NCBI GenBank assembly: GCA_003171335.1 | Contig: PMYD01000029.1 | Span: 1 to 63,026, forward strand | DNA: 63,026 nucleotides | From: Phycisphaerales bacterium | Lineage (GTDB): Bacteria; Planctomycetota; Phycisphaerae; SM23-33; FEN-1343 | Direction of reading: 5' to 3' | Shown: in pieces, positions 8,594 to 15,804 of the stretch | Layout: every line of letters starts with the position of its first letter | Numbering within the stretch: position 1 is the stretch's first letter | Made by a program: the position numbers and the translations under genes | Notes under the pieces: generated by a model | Seen by the model: the letters and a program-made list of their open reading frames with translations, nothing else | Told to the model about the DNA's origin: nothing | The model's database searches: none

Positions 8594-9325
8594 CTACTCA
8601 GCCACCGCCATCACCGCTGCTTTCTTGCGTTTGCGGCGGCGGCCGGGCTGGGGAACATCCGGCTGGGGCACGCGGATGGGATGGTCATCCACCAGGTGCA
8701 TGGCATCGCGGACGTTGCGGGCGAACAGGTCCGCCCGGATCTCCTCGGCCAGCCCCTCGGCGCGGTTGAACACCCCGCCGATGGTCAGGACCTGCATATT
8801 GGGCACCGCATTGACGTTGCGGATCGTGTCGATCATCCGCCGCACGCCCGGCACGCCGCGCGGGGTCGTACCAAACAGGCACAGGATGTCCGGCTCAAGT
8901 GAGCCCACGAGCTGGAGCACCTCATCATCCGGCACGCCCGAGCCCAGGAACCACACGTGCCAGCCTTCCACCTCAAAGAGGTCGGCCGTCATCTGGGCGC
9001 CGAGCTCCTCGCCTTCGCCCTCACCGCACACCACAACCATGCGCCGGCCGGTCTTGGGGCGGCGGGCCATGCAGCCCTGGAGCTGGTCGGCCACCAGGCG
9101 GTTGATCCGCGTGGCCATGTGTTCCACGATGCGGTTGATCTGCCCCTCGCGATACAGCTTTTCGATCTGCTCCATCGCCGGCCAGACCACGCTTAGAATC
9201 AGCGTATTGGCCGGCACGCCGCGGTCCTGGGCGGCCATGATCAGTTCCCGCGCCTCGCACCGCTTGCCTTCGAACAGGTGCTCCAGGTACTGCTTGAAGA
9301 CCTCGACGATTTCCATTGCATCCAC
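8594..9325 (-). CDS. Cobalamin-binding-domain-like protein with degenerate B12 motif
   Basis: A 243-residue protein. Residues ~1-85 form a helical cap of the B12-binding-2 type (ARELIMAAQDRGVPANTLIL, then WPAMEQIEKLYREG). Residues ~90-215 look like the Rossmann-like B12-binding domain of MerR/CarH-type regulators and methyltransferases. The usual DxHxxG motif that supplies the cobalt-ligand histidine is replaced by GEGEGEELG, so base-off/His-on binding is not expected. The later motifs FLGSGVPDDEVL and LTIGGVF are kept. The tail is rich in Arg/Lys (RRRKRKK). No DNA-binding or methyltransferase domain is attached. It may be a partner or sensor protein (inference). Confidence 0.75.
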   Translation of the reverse strand: MDAMEIVEVFKQYLEHLFEGKRCEARELIMAAQDRGVPANTLILSVVWPAMEQIEKLYREGQINRIVEHMATRINRLVADQLQGCMARRPKTGRRMVVVCGEGEGEELGAQMTADLFEVEGWHVWFLGSGVPDDEVLQLVGSLEPDILCLFGTTPRGVPGVRRMIDTIRNVNAVPNMQVLTIGGVFNRAEGLAEEIRADLFARNVRDAMHLVDDHPIRVPQPDVPQPGRRRKRKKAAVMAVAE

Positions 9326-9381
9326 CTTTCTTGCCGCCGGTTGGCCTGGGTCATTGCTTTTATGGCTGAGCTTTATCCCGG

Positions 9382-9594
9382 CTAGGGAATTCGGATGGTC
9401 GTCACATGGGTCATGGCCGCGATGCTGACCAGCGTGCAGTAAATCCCCACCGCCAATTTGAACAACCCCAGAAAGGCAGCACTGGCAAAAAGCGCCTTGG
9501 CCGGCACGGTGCGGTCCCGCGCCGCCAAAGCCAGCTCGCGTGCCTCGCCCTGAAGCTGCCGGATATAGGCTTTAATGACCTGACCTGTGCCCAT
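9382..9594 (-). CDS. Short cap-only paralogue of the B12-binding-like protein
   Basis: From the ATG at 9594 (AGGAAAGG just upstream) this is a 70-residue protein. Residues ~10-45 (QGEARELALAARDRTVPAKA) align with the cap of the downstream gene (EARELIMAAQDRGVPANTL), but nothing of the B12-binding domain remains. The second half is hydrophobic (FLGLFKLAVGIYCTLVSIAA), where the paralogue has a soluble helix, so it may now be a membrane peptide. It sits 56 bases upstream of the full-length gene on the same strand, which suggests a tandem duplication followed by truncation. Whether it is expressed or a remnant cannot be decided from sequence. Confidence 0.5.
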   Translation of the reverse strand: MGTGQVIKAYIRQLQGEARELALAARDRTVPAKALFASAAFLGLFKLAVGIYCTLVSIAAMTHVTTIRIP

Positions 9595-9783
9595 CTGCTT
9601 GCCTTTCCTGGTCGTGTTAATCTGGGTAATCTGCATGTTATACATAGGATCGGAAAGAGAGGAAAACTTTCAATAGGGAAAATGGTAAACTAGGTAAAAT
9701 AAATTGACTGCGATGTCTGTGAGGTATGTAGAGGTTACACTTGCGGATTGAGAATACTGCGCAACTAGCTTACAAAGCTAGTC

Positions 9784-10437
9784 TTATGCGTCTAACCCAA
9801 ACTTGCATTCGCGGCCCAGGGCTTGCCCAAGCAGCTTCTCGTAATCTGCTCGCGGCAGATCAAAAGCCCCGAATCGCCGCAGGTTCTCTGTGGTCCACTG
9901 CACATCGCACAGGAGGTAGCCACCGACACGGAGGCGTTGGACCAGGTGAGCCACGGCGACTTTTCCGGCATCCCGAAGGCGGTGGAACATGCTCTCGGCG
10001 AAGAAGGTGCCGCCCAGGGCCACGCCGTAGAGGCCGCCGGCCGGGAGGGCGTTCTTGTCAGCAGGACTGCCATCATCGGCGATGGGGCGGCCTTGATCAT
10101 CGCTGGGCCAGGCCTCCACGCTGTGGCATAGACCCAACTCGTGCAGGCGGGCGTAGGCGAGTTTCACTTCGGGCGAGATCCACGTTCCTTCGGGCCTATC
10201 GGCGCAGCATTCCATCACGCGCTCGAAACTGCGATTGACCGTGCACACAAACCGGCCGCTGCGAATCGTCCGCTCCAGCCGGCGGGAGATGTGAAACCGC
10301 TCATCCAGGGGCATCAGCCCGCGCGGATCGGGGGCGAACCACATGCAGCGGCCGCGCTCGACCATGGGGAAGATGCCGCTGGCATAGGCATTGACCAGAT
10401 TCTGGGGTGCCAGCATGGCCAGGATTTTGGCGTTCAC
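9784..10437 (-). CDS. aat: Leucyl/phenylalanyl-tRNA--protein transferase
   Basis: A 217-residue cytoplasmic enzyme of the N-degron pathway. It adds Leu or Phe from charged tRNA to proteins with N-terminal Lys/Arg and so marks them for ClpS/ClpAP. Family motifs: AYASGIFPM, FAPDPRG (usually WSPDPR), GTWISPEV, ARLHELGLCHSVEAW, GGLYGVALGGTFFAESMF and LLCDVQWTTENLRRFGA. The track-length start at 10437 is a GTG; an ATG at 10416 is the alternative, and neither has a clear Shine-Dalgarno. It begins 11 bases after the receiver-domain gene and is probably co-transcribed with it. No clpS or clpA is nearby. A small hairpin (ACTAGCTTACAAAGCTAGT, 9765-9783) follows its stop. Confidence 0.92.
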   Translation of the reverse strand: MNAKILAMLAPQNLVNAYASGIFPMVERGRCMWFAPDPRGLMPLDERFHISRRLERTIRSGRFVCTVNRSFERVMECCADRPEGTWISPEVKLAYARLHELGLCHSVEAWPSDDQGRPIADDGSPADKNALPAGGLYGVALGGTFFAESMFHRLRDAGKVAVAHLVQRLRVGGYLLCDVQWTTENLRRFGAFDLPRADYEKLLGQALGRECKFGLDA

Positions 10438-10448
10438 GGCGGTCGCGC

Positions 10449-11120
10449 CTACTGGCGCCGAAAATGCGTGATGCGGAAGTAGAACGTGCGACGCGTGATG
10501 GGCTGTGGCTGCCCCGCTTGGCCGGCCTGCGGATCATTCTGCCCCGCCTGGCCGGCCTGCAGATCATTCTGTCCAGCCTGGCCGGCCTGCGCATCCGCCT
10601 GGGCCGCCTGGAGCTCGGAGGGCGAGTTAAACCGAATCTCCACCGGCCGGGCGGCGAACAGCCCCGCCTCCAGGTGGGCCTGCGGCTCATCCTGGCCGGC
10701 GGCCTCTTCCGGAGTGCCCAGGGGGTAATATCGCTCCATGATCCGCCGAAGCTGGATCAGCAGCTCTTCCCGCTCCAGCGGCTTATGGGCAATGCTGAAG
10801 GCCGCCAGCCGCAGCGCCCCTTCCAGGAACCGCCGCGAGACTTCGCGCGCCACCAGGATCACTGGTACCGCCCAGTCCACCCGGCGGATCAGCCGCAGCA
10901 TGGTCAACAGTTCCCGGTCATCCCGGTCGCTATCGACCACGACGGCATCGGCCGCCCCATGCTGAATGATGCCCAGCAGCTCATGCATGTTGTCGGCATC
11001 GAGCATCTTGACCAGTTCGGGCAGGAGCAGCTTGCGCAGGGCCTCGGCGTGCCGGCGGGTCTCCCCGCTGACTACCAGGGCCAAAGGCCGCTTGGCATGT
11101 TGTTCAGTTTCCGTTGCCAT
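10449..11120 (-). CDS. Receiver-domain (response-regulator-like) protein without output domain
   Basis: A 223-residue protein. Residues ~10-130 resemble a CheY-like receiver: AVVVDSDRDD carries the likely phospho-acceptor Asp, and SIAHKPLEREELL carries the conserved Lys of strand beta-5. The acidic pair usually found near the N-terminus is not obvious (ALVVSGETRR), so phosphorylation may be impaired. No DNA-binding domain follows. Instead there is a Gln/Ala-rich linker with three 10-residue repeats (QAGQAGQND type, from a 30-base tandem repeat at about 10515-10605) and a short basic tail (RTFYFRITHFRRQ). It precedes aat by 11 bases. Its role is unknown. Confidence 0.65.
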   Translation of the reverse strand: MATETEQHAKRPLALVVSGETRRHAEALRKLLLPELVKMLDADNMHELLGIIQHGAADAVVVDSDRDDRELLTMLRLIRRVDWAVPVILVAREVSRRFLEGALRLAAFSIAHKPLEREELLIQLRRIMERYYPLGTPEEAAGQDEPQAHLEAGLFAARPVEIRFNSPSELQAAQADAQAGQAGQNDLQAGQAGQNDPQAGQAGQPQPITRRTFYFRITHFRRQ

Positions 11121-11536
11121 GCACCTGCGCTCCAGAACTTGGCTTCATCATCTCACTTATTATGCAGCAATACCCATGCCCTGATAGCTAACTTTTTCAA
11201 TCGGCATAACTTAATAGAAACTGTCGCTACGAGCATACCTGCCAGAAGAGCCCATTTTCGTCCCTTGGCCTACATTTATGGCAGTCATAGTCTCAGTTGG
11301 CAGCCCTGGCGCTTGTCCTGGCGGCCGCACCGGCGAGATTATTTGCGTAGGATTATTCACTGCAAGGTCTTGACGCTGGCCGGTCAGGGCCTTAAAGTAC
11401 GTGGCTTATGTCGTTGGCGGCGAGGCGCGTGCCTGTGCCGTCGTGTGTTTGGTAACCTTTTTTCTAACAATCCGGGCGGGGATGCCCCCGCGCCTGATGG
11501 TCAGGCGCGCTAATCCCCGTCACACGGAGGTGCCGT
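11121..11536 (+). promoter_or_regulatory. rpsB upstream region with candidate promoter and leader
   Basis: A 416-base gap between the divergent receiver gene and rpsB, with no gene seen. A candidate sigma-70 promoter is TTGACG at 11370-11375 and TAAAGT at 11393-11398, spaced 17 bases. The ~130-base leader has a hairpin GCGCCTGATGGTCAGGCGC (about 11492-11510) nested in CGGGGAT...ATCCCCG just before GGAGGTG at 11527-11533. In many bacteria S2 represses its own mRNA through the rpsB leader. That this leader does so is an inference. Confidence 0.5.
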
Positions 11537-12406
11537 TTGGACAGTACGCTGGTTCGCAACCTGATCGACGCCGGCATTCATTTCGGACACCGTTCCAGTC
11601 GCTGGAACCCGAAGATGGCCCCCTACATCTTCGGCAAACGCCGGTTGATCCACATCATCGACATCAAGGAAACCCTCAAAGGCCTGCTGTACGCCCGCAA
11701 GTTCCTGACCCAGGTGGTCGGCGATGGCAAGGACGTGCTGTTCGTCGGCACGAAGCGCCAGGCCCGCAAGATCGTCGAGACGGTGGCCGCTGACACGGGC
11801 ATGCACTACGTCAACGACCGCTGGCTGGGCGGCACGCTGACCAACTTCCGCACCATCCGCAGCCGGCTGGGCCGCATGGCCGAGTTGGAGATCTTGACCG
11901 AAGGCGAAAAGGCGCAGCAGTTTTCCAAGAAGCAGTTGTCCGCCTATCGCCGCGAGCTGCGCAAGATCAAGCGGAACCTGGAAGGCATCCGCAACATGGA
12001 GCGGCTGCCCGGGGCGATCGTGCTGGTCGACCAGCGGCGCGAGATCAACGCCGTGAAGGAAGCCCGCAAGCTGGGCATCACCACGGTGTGCCTGCTGGAT
12101 ACCGATTGCGACCCTGATATGGTCGACATTGCCATTCCCGGCAACGACGACGCCATGCGGGCCATCGAGCTGGTGATGGGCGAACTGGCCCAGGCGGTCA
12201 AGGAAGGCAAAGCCGGGCGCGTTGAACGCGGCGAAGCCGGCCCTGCCGGCCGGGGCCCGCGCCGGCGCAGCCAGCGGACGGCCATGGGTCGCGCCGAGGG
12301 CGAGCCGGAACCGGCCGAAGCGGCCGAGGTGGCCGAGCCGGCCCCCGCCGCCGAGACGCCGCCGGCCGAGCCGCCGCCGGCGCCCGCGCCGGGCGGGCAG
12401 GCTTGA
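11537..12406 (+). CDS. rpsB: 30S ribosomal protein S2
   Basis: A 289-residue small-subunit protein. Hallmarks are LIDAGIHFGHRSSRWNPKM, YIFGKR, IHIIDIKET, FVGTKRQA, RWLGGTLTNF, LPGAIVLVD and TVCLLDTDCDPD. It starts with TTG at 11537; GGAGGTG is correctly placed and the S2 N-terminus begins exactly there. The S2 core ends near residue 225. The rest (~60 residues) is an Arg/Ala- then Pro/Glu/Ala-rich tail that is probably disordered and is longer than in model bacteria. It is the first gene of the rpsB-tsf-pyrH-frr block, although the 264 bases to tsf, with hairpins, suggest regulation between the two. Confidence 0.95.
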   Translation: MDSTLVRNLIDAGIHFGHRSSRWNPKMAPYIFGKRRLIHIIDIKETLKGLLYARKFLTQVVGDGKDVLFVGTKRQARKIVETVAADTGMHYVNDRWLGGTLTNFRTIRSRLGRMAELEILTEGEKAQQFSKKQLSAYRRELRKIKRNLEGIRNMERLPGAIVLVDQRREINAVKEARKLGITTVCLLDTDCDPDMVDIAIPGNDDAMRAIELVMGELAQAVKEGKAGRVERGEAGPAGRGPRRRSQRTAMGRAEGEPEPAEAAEVAEPAPAAETPPAEPPPAPAPGGQA

Positions 12407-12670
12407 GGCCTTGAGCGCTTGCCCTGCGAAGCCCTTGGGCGAAGCAGGGAGGTTGGAGCGACGGCCAGAAAGAGCCTGAGAGCGGCGGCGGCATGAGCGG
12501 CCGCGGCGATGGAAACAGCGTCCAAGAAATGATTGAGGTAAAGAGAAAATAGCCAGCCGGAGGCTAGAGACTCGGAGCAGGCGAAACCGCCGCACCTCGG
12601 GAAGATCTGCCCGGGCTTGTGGCTGTTGCCCAGCCTCCAGCCTCCGGCCTCCAGCCTACGGAGAACCCCA

Positions 12671-13486
12671 ATGGCAGAAATTACCGCGGCAATGGTCAAG
12701 GCCCTGCGTGAGGAAACCGGCCAAGGCATGATGGAATGCAAGAAGGCCCTGGGCGAGACCAGCGGCGACATCCAGGCGGCCAAGGACCTGCTCCGCGCCC
12801 GCGGGCTCTTGAAGGCGGAGAAGAAGTCCGCCCGTGCGGCCAGCGAAGGGCTCGTCGAGATCGTGATCAGCCCCGATGGCGCCGCCGGCACGATGGTCGA
12901 GGTGAATTGCGAAACCGACTTCTGCGCCCGCAACGATGTCTTCCGCACCATGGTGACCGAAGTGGCCAAGGAAGCCGCCAAAGGCGCCCCCGGCGAGGTC
13001 CCCGCCAGCGGCCCCATCACCACGCGCGTGCAGCAGGCGTTCGACAAGATCGGCGAGAACATGCGCTTCGTTCGCGGCGTGAAGCTCGCCGGCCAGCAGG
13101 TCGGCGGCTACAAGCACCACAACGGCAAGGTGGGCGTGCTGGTGGCGATCCAGGGCAAGCTGGAGCCCACACTGCTGAGCGAGCTGTGCATGCACATCGC
13201 CTTCCACCGGCCCATGGGCATCAAGGCCAGCGATATCCCGGCCGAGGTGCTCGAGCGCGAGAAGGCTGTCGCCAAGGCGCAGGCCATCGAGCAGGGAAAG
13301 CCCGAAGCCATCGCCGAGAAGATGGTCGTCGGCAAGGTCCGCAAATTCTGCGAAGAAAACTGCCTGCTGGAGCAGAAGTTCATCAAGGATGACGAAAAGA
13401 CCGTCAAGCAGGTCATCGGCAGCGCCGACGTGCTGGGCTTTGCGCGGTACGAAGTAGGCGAGACTAGCGTGGAGACGCTGGGGTAA
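12671..13486 (+). CDS. tsf: Translation elongation factor Ts
   Basis: A 271-residue guanine-nucleotide exchange factor for EF-Tu. The N-terminal module (ITAAMVKALREETGQGMMEC, then KKALGETSGDIQAAKDLLR) and VEVNCETDFCARND, which contains the Tu-contacting TDF, are diagnostic. The C-terminal dimerisation region runs to KQVIGSADVLGFARYEVGE. The ATG at 12671 has GGAGAA upstream; an in-frame GTG at 12617 gives an unrelated extension and is rejected. It lies between rpsB and pyrH, the usual order. The 264-base gap before it (12407-12670) has an inverted pair around AGCCGGAGGCT/AGCCTCCGGCCT and no gene. Confidence 0.95.
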   Translation: MAEITAAMVKALREETGQGMMECKKALGETSGDIQAAKDLLRARGLLKAEKKSARAASEGLVEIVISPDGAAGTMVEVNCETDFCARNDVFRTMVTEVAKEAAKGAPGEVPASGPITTRVQQAFDKIGENMRFVRGVKLAGQQVGGYKHHNGKVGVLVAIQGKLEPTLLSELCMHIAFHRPMGIKASDIPAEVLEREKAVAKAQAIEQGKPEAIAEKMVVGKVRKFCEENCLLEQKFIKDDEKTVKQVIGSADVLGFARYEVGETSVETLG

Positions 13487-13498
13487 GCCGCGAAGCGC

Positions 13499-13622
13499 GG
13501 AAATTCCAAATTCCAAGCACCAAATTCCAAATACCAAACGGGAACTGGCGACAGTAGATTCCGGGGTTTGGGATTTGGTGCTTGGAATTTGTTTGGGATT
13601 TGGAATTTGGGATTTGGGATTT
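13499..13622. repeat. FGIWNLEF-type inverted repeat, copy 3
   Basis: AAATTCC-type units at 13499-13540 face GGGATTTGG/GGAATTT units at 13565-13622, with a short GC-richer centre (GGCGACAGTAGATTCCGGGG). It sits inside the translation operon between tsf and pyrH, so it must be transcribed through. It would place a long, weak AU-rich hairpin in the polycistronic mRNA. Confidence 0.85.
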
Positions 13623-13661
13623 CGTCTTGCCTCAATCCAACGAATCTGGAAGATTGCTCCC

Positions 13662-14387
13662 GTGGATCCCAAGCCAAAGTACAAAAGAATCGTGCTGAAG
13701 CTCTCCGGCGAGGCGGTGGCCCGGCCGGGGCATTTCGGCGTCGATGAAGAGGCGCTGGCGGCGGCGGCGGCGGAGATCACCCCGCTGATCGAGCGCGGCG
13801 TCGAGGTGGCCCTGGTGATGGGCGGCGGGAATTTTTTCCGCGGCCGCCAACTGGCCGACAGTAAGCGCATCGGGCGCACGACGGCCGACACGATCGGCAT
13901 GCTGGCCACGACGATGAACAGCCTGGCGCTGCGGGATTGCCTGGAGGCGGCCGGCGTGCCGGCCCGCGTCATGGGCACGGTCACCACGCCGACGGTGTGC
14001 GAGCCCTATATCGCCCGCAAGGCCATCGACCACCTGGAGCACCATCGCGTGGTCATCCTGGCCGGCGGCACGGGCAGCCCGTTCTTCACCACCGACACCG
14101 CCGCGGCCCTGCGGGCGGCCGAGCTGGGCGCGGCGCTGCTGAAGGCCACCAAGGTGGACGGCGTCTTTTCCGCCGACCCCGAACGCCACAAGGACGCCAA
14201 ACGGTTTGCCCGGTTAACATACCATGAGGTCCTCAAGCAGCGGCTGGGCGTGATGGACCTGACGGCCGTGTCGCTGTGTATGGAGGCCCGCGTGCCGCTG
14301 GTGGTCTTCAAGTTCACCACGGTCGGCAACACGCTGCGGGCCGTGCTGGGCGAGGATGTGGGCACGACGATCGTCGAGTCAGTGTGA
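13662..14387 (+). CDS. pyrH: UMP kinase
   Basis: A 241-residue cytoplasmic kinase of the amino-acid kinase fold that converts UMP to UDP. Motifs: YKRIVLKLSGEAV, EVALVMGGGNFFRG, TTADTIGMLATTMNSLALRD, VILAGGTGSPFFTTDTAA, LLKATKVDGVFSADP and MDLTAVSLCME. A GTG start at 13662 with GGAAG upstream fits the family N-terminus. The longer frame to 13575 is translated repeat and is rejected. Its place between tsf and frr is the classic bacterial order. Confidence 0.95.
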   Translation: MDPKPKYKRIVLKLSGEAVARPGHFGVDEEALAAAAAEITPLIERGVEVALVMGGGNFFRGRQLADSKRIGRTTADTIGMLATTMNSLALRDCLEAAGVPARVMGTVTTPTVCEPYIARKAIDHLEHHRVVILAGGTGSPFFTTDTAAALRAAELGAALLKATKVDGVFSADPERHKDAKRFARLTYHEVLKQRLGVMDLTAVSLCMEARVPLVVFKFTTVGNTLRAVLGEDVGTTIVESV

Positions 14388-14398
14388 GGTTGCGCGGG

Positions 14399-14491
14399 CT
14401 GGTGGCACAGGCTTTTCTGGTGGCACAGGCTTTTAGCCTGTGTCCGACGGGTGAATAGGCTTTTGCCTGTGCCGCCTTAAGCTGTGCCACC
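14399..14491. repeat. GGCACAGGCTTTTAGCCTGTG-type palindromic repeat
   Basis: GGTGGCACAGGCTTTT occurs twice in direct orientation, then AGCCTGTG and GCCTGTGCCG. The element closes with AAGCTGTGCCACC, the inverse of its opening. It fills the pyrH-frr gap within the operon. Seen once in this window. Confidence 0.75.
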
Positions 14492-14508
14492 CGAAAAGGA
14501 CCGCGGCC

Positions 14509-15069
14509 ATGCCGATGGATGACATTCTGCTGGAGTGCGAAGAGAAGATGGACTCGGCCCTGAAGTACCTGCGCGATGAGCTTCGCGGGGTGCGCACGGG
14601 GCGGGCTTCGGCCGGCCTGGTCGAGCATATCAAGGTGCAGTATTACGGCTCCCCCACCGATCTGCGCAAGCTGGCCAACCTGGCGGTGCCCGAGCCGGAC
14701 CTGATCGTGATCAAGCCGTTTGACCCGGCCAGCATGACCGACATCCAGAAGGCGATCCAAAGCAGCAACATCGGCTTAACGCCCATGGCCGACGGCAAGC
14801 TGATCCGGCTGAAGGTGCCGTCGCTGTCGACGGAACGGCGCGAGCAACTGGCCGGCCAGGTCCGTAAGATGGGCGAGGCGAGCAAGGTGGCCATCCGCAA
14901 CGCCCGCCGCGACGCCAACAAGGATGTGGACAAGGAAGAAAAGGACGGCCTGATTCCCGAAGACCAGGCCGAAAAAGGCAAGGCCGACATCCAGAAGCTG
15001 ACCGACGACTACGAAAAGCAGGTCGCCGACCTGGTGGACGGCAAGACCAAAGAAATCATGGAAACCTGA
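14509..15069 (+). CDS. frr: Ribosome recycling factor
   Basis: A 186-residue protein that, with EF-G, splits post-termination ribosomes. The family is clear from MDSALKYLRDELRGVRTGRA, GSPTDLRKLANLAVPEPDL, IQKAIQSSNIGLTP, IRLKVPSLSTERREQL and VRKMGEASKVAIRNARRDAN. The length is normal for the family. AAAGGA precedes the ATG. It ends the rpsB-tsf-pyrH-frr block, 28 bases before tRNA-Lys, and the terminator after the tRNA may serve both. Confidence 0.95.
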   Translation: MPMDDILLECEEKMDSALKYLRDELRGVRTGRASAGLVEHIKVQYYGSPTDLRKLANLAVPEPDLIVIKPFDPASMTDIQKAIQSSNIGLTPMADGKLIRLKVPSLSTERREQLAGQVRKMGEASKVAIRNARRDANKDVDKEEKDGLIPEDQAEKGKADIQKLTDDYEKQVADLVDGKTKEIMET

Positions 15070-15097
15070 GAAGAATTGCCCCTTGGCAATTCCCCTT

Positions 15098-15170
15098 GGG
15101 GGAGTAGCTCAGTTGGTAGAGCATCGGACTTTTAATCCGCAGGTCGCGGGTTCGAGCCCCGCCTCCCTCA
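15098..15170 (+). tRNA. tRNA-Lys (TTT)
   Basis: 73 bases fold as a standard cloverleaf: acceptor GGGGGAG/CTCCCTC with one G-U pair, D-arm GCTCAGTTGGTAGAGC, anticodon arm CGGA-CTTTTAA-TCCG giving anticodon TTT, T-arm GCGGG-TTCGAGC-CCCGC, and discriminator A. No CCA is encoded. It is followed directly by a terminator and then by the HipBA pair. Confidence 0.97.
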
Positions 15171-15172
15171 GT

Positions 15173-15200
15173 GAAAACCCCTGATTTTCAGGGGTTTTTT
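15173..15200 (+). terminator. Intrinsic terminator after tRNA-Lys
   Basis: Stem AAAACCCCTGA, three-base loop TTT, then TCAGGGGTTTT running into TTTTTT. A strong rho-independent terminator starting three bases after the tRNA. Confidence 0.93.
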
Positions 15201-15424
15201 CATGTTCGCGCCGGCCTGATGTCCCCAAACAGCCCCTTGCGGGCCGCTATAGCAGTTTAGCTTTGCATGTTTACATCCGGCTGACAAAACAATATAGAAA
15301 CGGCCGAGAATCGCAAGTTTCGCGAGTCGGCTATGTAACGACCAGACCAGCAATTGCGCTAAAGACCACGATTCAGGGTGATTGTGCCAAACGCCATATA
15401 TATGGTTAATATATTGTCCTTATA

Positions 15425-15483
15425 TTGACGATATTTGTAATAATAGATAATATCTTGACTATAAGCAAAATCATTTGTAGAAT
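15425..15483 (+). promoter_or_regulatory. Two tandem hipBA promoters in an AT-rich region
   Basis: P1 is TTGACG (15425-15430), 17 bases, TAATAT (15448-15453). P2 is TTGACT (15455-15460), 17 bases, TAGAAT (15478-15483). P2 should start transcription only a few bases before the ATG at 15493, and no Shine-Dalgarno is visible, so the P2 transcript would be almost leaderless. GATATT (15430-15435) and AATATC (15449-15454) form an inverted pair that could be the antitoxin operator (inference). The region 15201-15492 holds nothing else. Confidence 0.65.
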
Positions 15484-15492
15484 CGTCGAGCT

Positions 15493-15804
15493 ATGGATCA
15501 GACTACCTTGACTCTAATTGGCCCTGCCGAGATGGGGCGATCCCTGGCCGACCGCGTGCGAGCCTTGCGGTTGTTCCGGGGATGGACGCGAGAGACTCTG
15601 GCTCAACGCGCCGGGGTAACGGTGGCGTCATTGAAGCGATTCGAGACCACCGGCAAGGCCTCCTTGGAGCTGCTCCTCAAAACCGCCCATGCGCTGGCCC
15701 GCCTGGAGGAGTTTGCCACGCTGTTGCAGCCGCCGCCCGCGCAAAGCATCGAAGAGCTTGAACGGCGGGCCGGTAAGCCGGCACCCAAGCGAGGCCGCAT
15801 ATGA
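15493..15804 (+). CDS. hipB: HipB-like XRE-family antitoxin / repressor
   Basis: A 103-residue DNA-binding protein. The HTH lies at about residues 20-75: LADRVRALRLFRGWTRETLA, then QRAGVTVASLKRFETTGKAS, followed by a helix LLKTAHALARLEEFATLLQP and a basic tail (KRGRI). This is the usual HipB layout. The gene overlaps hipA by four bases (ATGA), so the two are translationally coupled. HipB proteins bind HipA and repress their own promoter. The promoter architecture just upstream fits that. Confidence 0.85.
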   Translation: MDQTTLTLIGPAEMGRSLADRVRALRLFRGWTRETLAQRAGVTVASLKRFETTGKASLELLLKTAHALARLEEFATLLQPPPAQSIEELERRAGKPAPKRGRI

